64,000 bases of DNA. It comes from Paenibacillus sp. YN15 (GTDB taxonomy: Bacteria; Bacillota; Bacilli; Paenibacillales; NBRC-103111). The notes beneath the pieces were generated by a model. The model saw nothing but the letters and a program-made list of their open reading frames with translations, did no database searches and was not told the DNA's origin. A program made the translations under genes and the position numbers. The first letter of the stretch is position 1, and each line of letters starts with the position of its first letter. This document shows positions 1-6,611 of the stretch, piece after piece. The DNA lies in contig NZ_QMFA01000027.1 in assembly GCF_003285005.1 (NCBI RefSeq), forward strand, positions 1,398 to 65,397, written 5' to 3'.

Positions 1-131
1 GATTCCGGTTGTTTACGCCGATTGTACGCTGATTTCAGCGCATACATCCGGCTTATTTTCGTTTATAATCGTATGAACCGGAAATGTACGTTGTACTCAC
101 GAAACGCGCACGACTGCAATCGTTGTTACCG

Positions 132-167
132 TTCTCCGCTAACGGAGAATGTGTTATTCGCGGCGAA
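132..167. repeat. Two tandem hairpins upstream of the integrase
   Basis: TTCTCCG (132-138) and CGGAGAA (143-149) form a perfect 7-bp stem with a CTAA loop, followed by ATTCGC-G-GCGAAT (155-167). They lie directly before the integrase ribosome binding site, so they could control integrase expression or belong to an attachment site. Bases 1-131 hold no gene; a TATAAT at 64-69 lacks a good -35 box. Confidence 0.5.
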
Positions 168-188
168 TAAACTAGCGGAGGGCATACG

Positions 189-1148
189 ATGGCTCGGCGT
201 AAAAATGCGTTAACGCAGGAGGATTTATTACCGCAGCACAAACCGGTATACGTGGCGGACGATTTAGACAGCGCGGTCGATTTGTTTTTGCGGGACGGAA
301 GAATCCGGAATATCAGCGAACATACAATCGGATTTTACCGGCAGGAATTACGGAAGCTGAAACGGATGCTTGAAGAACAGCGAGTGAAAACGGACCCGGC
401 CGAAATCACGGAACGTACGATGAAAGAGAACGTTATCCTCTACATGATGGATAAGGGACTGAAGGAAACGTCTATAAACTGCGTGCTGCGGGCCTCGCGG
501 GCAATGTTCAACTTTCTCGTAAGAGAAGGCTACTTGCGCGTAAGTCCGATGCGTGAAATGAACCTGATTCGGCAGAGGAAGAAAGCTGTACCAACGTTTA
601 CGACAGCGCAGGTACACATCTTACTTGCACAGCCGGATGAGAAAACCTTCGTAGGCGTACGTGACAAAACAATTATGATGCTCATGCTTGAAACCGGTGT
701 GCGACTACGTGAGCTGGCGGACATCAAAACCGGGGACATCGAGTGGCGGAACGGTGTAATTTTAATCGAAGGAAAAAATGGAAAGGATCGCTTTGTCCCC
801 TTTCAGTCGACAATGCGTCAGCAACTCGGAAAGTACCTGAGTCTTCGCGGAAATTTGGGGCACGATACGCTATTCGTAACAATTGATAATACTCCGATTA
901 CGCGGCGACAGGTGCAGGAGCAGATTCAATTCTACGGCGCTAGAGGCGGCATACAGGGCGTCCGCTGCTCTCCACACACCTTCCGACACACCTTCGCCAA
1001 AATGAGCGTTCAGAACGGCGCGGACGTCTTTGCGCTTCAGGCCGTACTCGGTCATGCCACGTTGGAACAGGTTCGGACGTACGTAAATCTCTTCTCGTCA
1101 GAAGTGCGCGATAAGCACCGCAAATTCAGTCCGCTTGAAAAGCTGTAA
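189..1148 (+). CDS. int: Tyrosine recombinase / phage integrase
   Basis: A 319-residue tyrosine recombinase that should catalyse site-specific integration and excision, or resolution of phage DNA. A SAM-like N-terminal core-binding domain spans about residues 25-120 and the catalytic domain about 135-310. All catalytic positions are visible: R172 (TGVR), K196 (EGKNGK), H263 and R266 (PHTFRH), H289 (LGHA) and the nucleophile Y298. It is short, like XerC/D-type and small phage integrases, with no arm-binding N-terminal domain. The ATG is preceded by GCGGAGGG. It converges with the leftward gene ending at 1178 and is closed by a terminator at 1160-1203. No bacterial attachment site can be recognised, so true integration is an inference. 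Confidence 0.93.
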   Translation: MARRKNALTQEDLLPQHKPVYVADDLDSAVDLFLRDGRIRNISEHTIGFYRQELRKLKRMLEEQRVKTDPAEITERTMKENVILYMMDKGLKETSINCVLRASRAMFNFLVREGYLRVSPMREMNLIRQRKKAVPTFTTAQVHILLAQPDEKTFVGVRDKTIMMLMLETGVRLRELADIKTGDIEWRNGVILIEGKNGKDRFVPFQSTMRQQLGKYLSLRGNLGHDTLFVTIDNTPITRRQVQEQIQFYGARGGIQGVRCSPHTFRHTFAKMSVQNGADVFALQAVLGHATLEQVRTYVNLFSSEVRDKHRKFSPLEKL

Positions 1149-1159
1149 CGTAACCCCTG

Positions 1160-1203
1160 CGCCACTCTTCCGGTCTATCACGGTTGGGTGGCGTTTTCTT
1201 TTT
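1160..1203 (+). terminator. Rho-independent terminator of the integrase
   Basis: CGCCAC (1160-1165) pairs with GTGGCG (1188-1193), with a possible inner CCG/CGG pair, followed by TTTTCTTTTT. It overlaps the 3' end of the converging gene at 1178. Confidence 0.75.
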
Positions 1204-1600
1204 CCGCTTTACTTACCCGCATCTCCATCGCCTTCATCCGCCTAGCCAACCGCAATCCAATCTCCCGGCGTAACTCCTCGCGCTGTAACTCCGTTTTCTC
1301 CTCGTCTATACCCGCGCTATTCCGCACTGTATAGCGCACGATCAACGTACCTTGCGCAGCCTCCTCGCTGACAATTCGCAGCTTCCTGCGGCTCATCTCG
1401 CGGCGTAGAGCGTAGATATCCGCACATACTTCGGATAGTATAACGTACGTTGCGGCCGCGTATAGACGCTGTAATAACGTCTTAGATGCGCTAATCTCAT
1501 CGAGACTCCGCGTCACTACCTTACGCAGATTGTCCGTTATAACAAATTCGTGGACGAGCGCGCTGTTCTCCTCGCTATTTACGCTAATCTCCGTTGTCAT
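1178..1600 (-). CDS. Hypothetical protein, leftward, 140 aa
   Basis: Not recognised. The protein is helical and charged. Residues from about 85 on (REMSRRKLRIVSEE, then RREIGLRLARRMKAMEMRVSKAEKE) look like a coiled coil. The start was placed at the ATG read as MTTEISVN because GGAGG lies 9 bases before it; an open frame extends upstream to 1663 but has no ribosome binding site there. A sigma-A-like promoter (TTGCGG-17-TATAAT on the minus strand) lies at 1643-1671. It converges on the integrase and sits with two other leftward genes, which may be lysogeny-associated. Confidence 0.7.
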   Translation of the reverse strand: MTTEISVNSEENSALVHEFVITDNLRKVVTRSLDEISASKTLLQRLYAAATYVILSEVCADIYALRREMSRRKLRIVSEEAAQGTLIVRYTVRNSAGIDEEKTELQREELRREIGLRLARRMKAMEMRVSKAEKENATQP

Positions 1601-1642
1601 TTCCGCCATCCTCCGTAATCTCATATGGGAACGTATATTCGT

Positions 1643-1671
1643 ATTATAAACGTGCGTTTTCATTTCCGCAA
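1643..1671 (-). promoter_or_regulatory. Leftward promoter for the 1178-1600 gene
   Basis: Read on the minus strand: TTGCGG (1666-1671), 17-base spacer, TATAAT (1643-1648). The -10 is perfect and the -35 matches in its first three bases. It points at the gene that starts at 1600. Confidence 0.6.
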
Positions 1672-1685
1672 CCTTGCGGTGGAGA

Positions 1686-1714
1686 TTGACAGTTTCGCAA
1701 TCCTGCGCTAATAT
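1686..1714 (+). promoter_or_regulatory. Rightward sigma-A-like promoter facing a terminator
   Basis: TTGACA (1686-1691), 17 bases, TAATAT (1709-1714). The -35 is perfect, but the predicted start near 1721 coincides with the first arm of a terminator. Any full transcript would be about 40-45 nt, unless the terminator is read through into the antisense strand of the 1840-2307 gene. Confidence 0.6.
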
Positions 1715-1720
1715 ACAAAT

Positions 1721-1762
1721 AGAGCCAGTGACGAAGCACGTCCGCGGCTCTTTTCGTTTTTC
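1721..1762 (+). terminator. Terminator directly after a rightward promoter
   Basis: AGAGCC (1721-1726) pairs with GGCTCT (1746-1751) around a 19-base loop, followed by a T-rich tract (TTTTCGTTTTTCC and further Ts). The T-run makes it functional on the plus strand only. Confidence 0.6.
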
Positions 1763-1839
1763 CTTTTTTGCGTCTTATGCGCAAACAAAAGCGCCAGCCA
1801 AACGGATTACTCCGCAAGCTGACGCTATGTATCCGCTGG

Positions 1840-2307
1840 CTATTTTCCGCCTACTACCGCATACCCGTCGATGACCATTCCGTCAAACGTCCGGTGCTCG
1901 CTCCAATAATCGGATTGTACACGCTCAATCCTGCGCATCTCTTCCGCCAGCATAGCGGATATTTCACGCAACCGATCAACCTCCGCCACTCCTCCGGAAA
2001 CTTGCTCGCCATCCCAGCGCTGAGACCGGTCCATGTACAGCCAGCGCAATTCCGGTCCGGACCATTCCGGCTTATCCCCGAAGTTTACCCATACGGTTAG
2101 TTCGCGATATCCTATCGGAGAGTCTACGATTGTTCCGCCATCTGGCGTCTTCTTTGGGAGACGGTTACTAGCGGGGCGGACGTCCAAACGGAACTCCTGC
2201 GTAAATTGAGGATAATTTGAGGAGTAGTTCTCTTTCATCCAGATACGTCCGTTTCCCTCGATGTGCGTTACCTCGTAAGCAAGCGCGATCATTTCTTGTA
2301 CATTCAT
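1840..2307 (-). CDS. Hypothetical protein, leftward, 155 aa
   Basis: Not recognised. The N-terminal half is aromatic-rich and probably beta (MKENYSSNYPQF, YRELTVWVNFG). Residues about 105-135 form a charged helix (REISAMLAEEMRRIERVQSDYW). There are no cysteine clusters, signal peptide or membrane segments. The ATG at 2307 is preceded by AAGGGGG at good spacing. It lies 16 bases downstream of the gene ending at 2324 and is probably transcribed with it from the promoter at 2746-2774. Confidence 0.7.
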   Translation of the reverse strand: MNVQEMIALAYEVTHIEGNGRIWMKENYSSNYPQFTQEFRLDVRPASNRLPKKTPDGGTIVDSPIGYRELTVWVNFGDKPEWSGPELRWLYMDRSQRWDGEQVSGGVAEVDRLREISAMLAEEMRRIERVQSDYWSEHRTFDGMVIDGYAVVGGK

Positions 2308-2323
2308 CGTAACAACCCCCTTG

Positions 2324-2710
2324 TTATTTTGCCCTCTTTGTTATTTCCTGGACGCTATCAAACGTAAGAATGCCGGAAGCTCTGCGGATATACATTTCGG
2401 CCATATTACCGTATCCGACGTGGGTATTGACTGCGGAGCGATACGCATCCATGTACGCTACTTTCGTCTCGCAGGGTCCGTAAGTTTGCGCAATTCGACC
2501 GTCAACAATTGCCATAATGGAGGTTATTTTGTGCGTTACCTCATCCGCAATCACCACGACTTTAGTACCAGAAAGCGTTATCGTCGCGCTCTTTGTTTCC
2601 GCCCAGGCTTTACGCAATGATTCCGCGAAGTATTCGCGAGTCTTGCCGCCAAATTTTACCGCCGCTGCTTTCGCGATCTCCCAAGCACGAACCATTACGC
2701 TTCTTTTCAT
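2324..2710 (-). CDS. Hypothetical protein, leftward, 128 aa
   Basis: First gene of a leftward pair. Its N-terminus (MKRSVMVRAWEIAKAAAVKFG, then KTREYFAESLRKAWAE) is a helical motif of a type common in small proteins of Firmicute phages; its function is unknown to me. The start was set at the ATG 9 bases after GAGGAG; earlier in-frame codons up to 2755 run into the -10 box of the promoter and cannot be used. A near-consensus promoter (TTGACT-17-TATTAT) lies 36 bases upstream. The rest of the protein alternates beta and helix with no catalytic motif that I recognise. Confidence 0.75.
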   Translation of the reverse strand: MKRSVMVRAWEIAKAAAVKFGGKTREYFAESLRKAWAETKSATITLSGTKVVVIADEVTHKITSIMAIVDGRIAQTYGPCETKVAYMDAYRSAVNTHVGYGNMAEMYIRRASGILTFDSVQEITKRAK

Positions 2711-2745
2711 CCTCATCCGCTCCTCTGCGTTAACCTTATGTCTAT

Positions 2746-2774
2746 ATAATATCACGCGTATTGCGTTAAGTCAA
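2746..2774 (-). promoter_or_regulatory. Leftward promoter for the 2710-1840 genes
   Basis: On the minus strand: TTGACT (2769-2774), 17-base spacer, TATTAT (2746-2751). Both boxes match the sigma-A consensus at 5 of 6 positions. Confidence 0.75.
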
Positions 2775-2833
2775 CACACATTTCGCGAATATATTGAATA
2801 GACAGCGAGATAACGAGGGAACAGATATAAATA

Positions 2834-2858
2834 GAAAAACCGGGAAAATATCTCCCGG
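2834..2858 (-). terminator. Leftward terminator upstream of the leftward promoter
   Basis: CCGGGA (2840-2845) and TCCCGG (2853-2858) form a stem. Read on the minus strand it is followed by TTTTTC. It would stop leftward transcripts entering from the right before the promoter at 2746-2774. Confidence 0.55.
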
Positions 2859-2888
2859 CTTCTACATTAAGCAAACTACGTTATTTCA

Positions 2889-2951
2889 ATCCACGCACGC
2901 CCGCGAGGGCAAGCGGCTACTTAATTTGAATTATAGCGGATTGTCGTGGAT
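2889..2951. other. Possible structured RNA or regulatory DNA
   Basis: ATCCACG (2889-2895) and CGTGGAT (2945-2951) could close a 63-base domain that contains GCCC-GCGA-GGGC (2899-2910), a 4-bp stem with a GNRA tetraloop. The domain sits between the leftward terminator and the rightward promoter at 3051. No known RNA family is recognised. Confidence 0.3.
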
Positions 2952-3050
2952 GCGTCAAGGCTGTGTTAGTCTGGTACTCTACTAATTGACGTAGGTATAT
3001 AACTAATAATGCGTGTTTTAGGCGGTATGCGAGTTATTTTCGCAAGAATA

Positions 3051-3080
3051 TTTACAATAGCGCGGCTGGTGTGCTATGCT
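3051..3080 (+). promoter_or_regulatory. Extended -10 promoter of the HTH gene
   Basis: TTTACA (3051-3056), 18-base spacer, TATGCT (3075-3080), with an extended TG at 3072-3073. It lies about 40 bases before the start of the HTH gene at 3120. Confidence 0.5.
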
Positions 3081-3119
3081 GTATTATGCGCAGGACAGCA
3101 CAGTGAGAGGTGGTAATAC

Positions 3120-3341
3120 ATGCTTATCAATAAAACTACAATAAAGGCCGCAGTGGACGTCATGCTTGCAGAGACGCAGTACGGTAACGTTGCGGACCTG
3201 GCGCGCGGCCTTAATATCGCCGATAGTACGCTGCGTACAACGATCAACCGCGGCACTCTGCGCGTAGCGGACTTGATAAAGATTGCAGATATGCTCGGCT
3301 ATAGTGTAATCATTGAGCGCAAGGGGGCGCAACATGGGTAG
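3120..3341 (+). CDS. Small helix-turn-helix DNA-binding protein
   Basis: A 73-residue protein, almost entirely one HTH domain. ADLARGLNIADSTLRTTINRG (about 25-45) has the pattern of a Cro/C1-type helix-turn-helix, and LRVADLIKIADMLGYSV is the usual C-terminal helix pair of XRE-family regulators. It probably binds DNA as a dimer near its own promoter or that of the leftward genes, which start 400 bases away. GAGAGGTGG provides the ribosome binding site. The 3' end overlaps the next gene by 8 bases. Whether it is Cro-like or a different regulator cannot be read from the sequence. Confidence 0.75.
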   Translation: MLINKTTIKAAVDVMLAETQYGNVADLARGLNIADSTLRTTINRGTLRVADLIKIADMLGYSVIIERKGAQHG

Positions 3342-3807
3342 ACTGTCTATTATGCAGGCCATGCGCAAGTACCGTAACAAAGACCGCATATCCAGCGTTT
3401 TAGACGAGTGGCTTGCGGGATTCCAGACGGAGAGTACGGTGATCAGTCGCAAAATCGTCGCCTCTATGCGCAGAGGCGATTACGATGTGCTATGCCGTGC
3501 GCTTGGCGGATTGAAAGAGGTAATGCGCAAGCACTTCGCCGCCTGCCCAAACGTTATTAAAGCGCTGTACGCAAAGCTACCGCCTGATGACGCAGTCGGC
3601 GTAATAGACGCTCTAGCCCTAGTATTGGACGCAAAGGACGATTGTGACACGCTATCTTATAGAGCGGAGCAGTCCGTTATACACGACGACTATGATACGC
3701 TGTCCGCGGACCAATTGCGGGAACGCCTAGTTACGTATAATAACGCACTTAGGCGAGCTATTTCGGATGCGTGCGAAAAGATTCCGGAATATGTGAGCGG
3801 GACGTAA
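3334..3807 (+). CDS. Hypothetical protein, 158 aa, paired with HTH gene
   Basis: Not recognised. The protein is mostly helical, with a basic N-terminus (MGRLSIMQAMRKYRNKDR) and an acidic, aspartate-rich C-terminal half (LVLDAKDDCDTLSYR, VIHDDYDTL). ATG 3334 follows AAGGGGG by 7 bases and overlaps the end of the HTH gene, so the two are probably translated together. No gene follows it for more than 1 kb. Confidence 0.7.
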   Translation: MGRLSIMQAMRKYRNKDRISSVLDEWLAGFQTESTVISRKIVASMRRGDYDVLCRALGGLKEVMRKHFAACPNVIKALYAKLPPDDAVGVIDALALVLDAKDDCDTLSYRAEQSVIHDDYDTLSADQLRERLVTYNNALRRAISDACEKIPEYVSGT

Positions 3808-3817
3808 TCGGTCCCGA

Positions 3818-3834
3818 TTTGCACTATTGGTATA
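3818..3834 (+). repeat. Repeat TTTGCACTATTGGYATA, copy 1
   Basis: TTTGCACTATTGGTATA lies just after the stop of the 3334-3807 gene and recurs with one change at 4741-4757. In both copies a GGACG follows within about 10 bases. Confidence 0.6.
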
Positions 3835-4088
3835 ATATCGGACGCAATCACCCGCCTTAGAGCGTAGCTTACTCAACCATCCTCCCGGACAACTATCTCG
3901 GCCTTACGCAAACAACCCCACGTTGTTTTCACGTAAAATTACCGTTAAATTAGCCACGCAAATATCCGGGAGGCATATTCCTACCCTCGCGCATCTGCAA
4001 TCGCTAATTCGCCGCAAATTTCACGCTAAAACAACGGAAGCATCCGGGGGACTATACGCAGGCGTGCGGAGAGGAGGCGGAGTTGCGT

Positions 4089-4184
4089 ATGATATACGTA
4101 AAAATTACGAACAAGGACGGGGGAAGACGGCGGCGGCGGCGGGCCGGACCACTAGGTTTTATCTTTTATGTTTTAAAGCCCTAA
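4089..4184 (+). CDS. Possible 31-aa basic peptide
   Basis: A short frame beginning MIYVKITNKDGG, followed by six consecutive arginines and ending GFIFYVLKP. GAGGAGG lies 11 bases before the ATG; a TTG two codons earlier is also possible. The arginine run comes from a CGG repeat, so this could be chance. Low certainty. Confidence 0.25.
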   Translation: MIYVKITNKDGGRRRRRRAGPLGFIFYVLKP

Positions 4185-4286
4185 CGTTCCCCATAGGGGT
4201 TATATGCCGTAATAATCCGCTATAAATCCGTTATTTATAAAGCTTATTCGTCACGGAATCGAACACGGTTTTACGTTCGAGGCCGT

Positions 4287-4345
4287 AATTTATAATATTT
4301 AGAACGTAGTGATTAAATATTATAAATTTATAGATCTTAAGATCT
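4287..4345. repeat. AT-rich stacked inverted repeats
   Basis: A perfect 15-bp inverted repeat has arms at 4287-4301 and 4314-4328 around a 12-base loop. It is followed by the perfect 14-bp palindrome AGATCTTAAGATCT (4332-4345) and a further ATCTTT/AAAGAT pair. The island is much richer in A+T than the flanks. It may be a DNA unwinding or binding site. Confidence 0.65.
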
Positions 4346-4740
4346 TTAATAATTAAAAGATTTTATTATAGCGCAATTACTCCGGAATATCAAGCGTTAT
4401 TATCCGTTAATTATTACGGATGTGTGAACGTTAATACTGCGCAGTCTATCCGTTATCCCATCGCTACCACCCCGCAATCATCCTACGCCTCAAATCCGCA
4501 GCCTCACCCGATCCCATTCCGCCGTCACAACGTTTTACCGCGTAAATCCCACGAAATTAGCTGCGCTAGCCATCCGCTAGGGTATTCGTAAGGGTCCGAT
4601 ATCCACGCGCCTCATTTTCCGCAAATCCTACGTAATCTCTACGTGGGACTTTTTGCGTCCCTGCGGATAGATTGCGGAGGATATGCTGTCGTGTCCGCAA
4701 GTTACCAGCAAGTTAAACGCTGGGATTCCGATTGATTTCG

Positions 4741-4757
4741 TTTGCACTATTGGCATA
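4741..4757 (+). repeat. Repeat TTTGCACTATTGGYATA, copy 2
   Basis: TTTGCACTATTGGCATA differs from copy 1 by one base. It is flanked by two related GTTACC..CAAGTTAAA words (about 4700 and 4776), which gives an iteron-like look. Confidence 0.6.
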
Positions 4758-4880
4758 TTGCGGACGTCTGCGCGAGTTACCGTCAAGTTAAATCCGGCTG
4801 ACTACGTACTGACATATCGTGCTTTTTCGGATTCCTGCGTAAAATAGTTCCGCCAAATTGCGAAAACATGGCCCTGACGT

Positions 4881-4910
4881 GCGCGAAACCGGATGCCTGC
4901 GGATAATACT
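4881..4910 (+). promoter_or_regulatory. Bipartite element GCGCGAAAC-N12-GATAATACT
   Basis: GCGCGAAAC (4881-4889), 12 bases, GATAATACT (4902-4910), 43 bases before the ATG of the 4954 gene. Two further copies with the same 12-base spacing lie at 16982 and 30484, each also before a gene. The geometry resembles a two-box promoter for an alternative sigma factor. Confidence 0.55.
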
Positions 4911-4953
4911 CCGGTATGAGGCCGACACGGCTAAACAAAGGAGGCGGAAGAGC

Positions 4954-5394
4954 ATGGAAGGAGCAACAAAATACTACTGGCTAATCAAGCGGGCTTATTC
5001 GCGAGGACTCGGTGGCCTGGCGAAGACAGCGCTAGGGTACGCCAAACACGGAGGAGGCGCGGAGTGTTACCGGAAAGACAACGTTTTATTCGTAGTTGCG
5101 GAACATGCCCGCGGAGAGACGTTCTTCATTTATCTCATCGGCGATGACGACTCGCTTTTCGAGGTTTACGGAGTTACCGGCGGGCATCGCGGATGGACGG
5201 AGACATACGGATGGCTGCGTAAGGGGACGTGGGTACTTCCGATTTTAAAGTATCTGCGCGATCTGGAAGCGGAGATTAGGCGCTACGACATGGATAAAGC
5301 GGAAGCCCAGCGTAAGAAAGAGGCGGAGGTTAACCGGGTTATTGGCGTAAAAGTTGCGGAATTTAACGAGAAGTTCCGGGAGGTGTCGTTATGA
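4954..5394 (+). CDS. Hypothetical protein, 146 aa
   Basis: Not recognised. Residues 1-95 are a mixed, aromatic-rich domain (YYWLIKRAYSRGLGGL, TFFIYLIGDDDSLFEVYGV). Residues about 105-140 form a charged coiled coil (YDMDKAEAQRKKEAEVNR). ATG 4954 follows AAGGAGG closely; an in-frame extension back to 4858 crosses the bipartite element and is unlikely. It is the first gene of a rightward run whose members overlap by a few bases; its stop overlaps the next start (ATGA). Confidence 0.75.
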   Translation: MEGATKYYWLIKRAYSRGLGGLAKTALGYAKHGGGAECYRKDNVLFVVAEHARGETFFIYLIGDDDSLFEVYGVTGGHRGWTETYGWLRKGTWVLPILKYLRDLEAEIRRYDMDKAEAQRKKEAEVNRVIGVKVAEFNEKFREVSL

Positions 5395-5780
5395 AACGCG
5401 AAGTCGTAATAGCGAAGTGGAGTACGCTGAAGCCGCGGGAACGTGACGCATGGGTAGCGGAGGTTGTTTTCGGAAAAAAGATCGGACGTGAGCGCAGAAT
5501 AGGCGGATCTGTGTACGAAATCGGACATGGCGGCATCGGAATCGAATTGGACAGTTACACAACGGATATTTACGCAGCTTGGGCGGCTGCTTCCGGAATC
5601 CCCGGCGAGTTTATTCTGTTCCGTTTGCTTCCGGATAAATTCGTAGCCTCATTCGGATATTCCGTGGAGGAGTGTCCGGAGTGTGGCGAAGATCCATTCG
5701 AGGTTACGGCGCAGGGAGTCGCAAGCAGTCCGGCTGAAGCGATATGCCTCGCGGCTCTCATCGCGAAACTGTGTCCGTAA
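5391..5780 (+). CDS. Phage ABA-sandwich domain protein
   Basis: A 129-residue protein with the hallmarks of the BC1872-type phage ABA-sandwich family: an N-terminal WVAEVVFGKK helix, a central YTTDIYAAWAAAS segment and a C-terminal SPAEAICLAALIAK helix. Members are common in Firmicute phages and have no established function. A CPECG (about 95-99) is an additional feature. Translationally coupled to the gene before it. Confidence 0.75.
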   Translation: MKREVVIAKWSTLKPRERDAWVAEVVFGKKIGRERRIGGSVYEIGHGGIGIELDSYTTDIYAAWAAASGIPGEFILFRLLPDKFVASFGYSVEECPECGEDPFEVTAQGVASSPAEAICLAALIAKLCP

Positions 5781-5814
5781 GAATACGAATAAACTACGAA
5801 AGGGTGACGTTATT

Positions 5815-6207
5815 ATGACGAAGAAAATCGAAGTTGAGTTACCGGTGATTCCGCGTGAGGTTGCGGAGGCAGTTAAGGCGGCGGATGACGTTCAAACCAC
5901 GCTCGACTGGTTGTACGGCGGAGATAACTATAATGAGGAGCATACGCCAGCTTTGCGCAGTATTCCGACAGCAACGCTACTTCGGGCGCTATCGGTTGGT
6001 TACGAAATCGAGCGCACTCCGGAGGAAATCGCAGCCGAGCGGAAGAGGCTAGCGGAGTACCGATTGAGACAGCGCTTAGACGAGTGCCTTGGTGCGCACC
6101 TACAGTCTCACGCAGAAGGCTTCGCCCGCGGTATCTACTGCGCTATTAACGTGTTATCTGAAGCAGGGTACGAAAATTTACCGCAACTTATGGAGGTGTC
6201 CGAATAA
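5815..6207 (+). CDS. Hypothetical protein, 130 aa
   Basis: Not recognised. A largely helical protein; the N-terminus is MTKKIEVELPVIPREVAEAV and a charged helix follows around residues 65-85 (TPEEIAAERKRLAEYRLRQR). AAAGGGTGA precedes ATG 5815; the longer open frame to 5683 runs through the preceding gene. The stop overlaps the next start (TAATG). Confidence 0.75.
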   Translation: MTKKIEVELPVIPREVAEAVKAADDVQTTLDWLYGGDNYNEEHTPALRSIPTATLLRALSVGYEIERTPEEIAAERKRLAEYRLRQRLDECLGAHLQSHAEGFARGIYCAINVLSEAGYENLPQLMEVSE

Positions 6208-6611
6208 TGTCCGCATCCACAACGAAATTTACTGTTCCCTTAACGCAAGACTTCCGCCTGACCACGGATACCGAAAACTCCGCTAATATCCGCAATCTCG
6301 TCCTCCAACGCCGGGTTATCGTTGACCCGAAGTCTGCGCCAGGATTTGCGTTAAGGTACGCGGCCGACCCGACGATTAAGACGGAACCATACGAATCCTG
6401 GCGCGATGACGGTTATTATCCGGTGAATCCTAGCGGATTAACAGCCGCAATCAACAGCGCAGTCATCCGCTCTGTGATTGCGAACGGCTCCGCAGACGGA
6501 CCGCAGGACTTGGCGGACATGCTACGCCAGATTAAAGCGGAGATTGACCGGATTGCTGCGATGGTTGATGCGGCGTTTATACCAGAAAATAGCGAAGAGG
6601 TGGCGTTGTAA
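6207..6611 (+). CDS. Hypothetical protein, 134 aa
   Basis: Not recognised. The middle has a proline- and aromatic-rich segment (YESWRDDGYYPVNPSG), and the C-terminus is a helix (LADMLRQIKAEIDRIAAMVDAAF). Start overlaps the previous stop (TAATG) with GGAGGTG upstream; its own stop overlaps the DHH gene start. Confidence 0.75.
   Translation: MSASTTKFTVPLTQDFRLTTDTENSANIRNLVLQRRVIVDPKSAPGFALRYAADPTIKTEPYESWRDDGYYPVNPSGLTAAINSAVIRSVIANGSADGPQDLADMLRQIKAEIDRIAAMVDAAFIPENSEEVAL

Larger units (their letters stand above)
3808..4953. other. Long intergenic region, possible origin or control locus
   Basis: This stretch of about 1.1 kb has no convincing gene. It holds, in order: a 17-base repeat unit (3818), one weak small open frame (4089-4184), an AT-rich island with stacked inverted repeats (about 4280-4370), a C-rich, G-poor tract (about 4440-4560), the second copy of the repeat (4741), and one copy of the bipartite GCGCGAAAC element (4881-4910). 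Such an arrangement fits a replication origin, a partition site or a multi-signal control region. Open frames covering 3923-4225 lack a ribosome binding site. Confidence 0.5.

Noticed and set aside
3923-4225. 100-codon plus-strand frame in the first gene-free region
   Set aside because: No ribosome binding site before its TTG, composition not coding-like, and it crosses the repeat-rich region.
4270-4290. tRNA-like GTTCGAGGCC sequence
   Set aside because: No cloverleaf can be built around it; no other tRNA was seen in the window.
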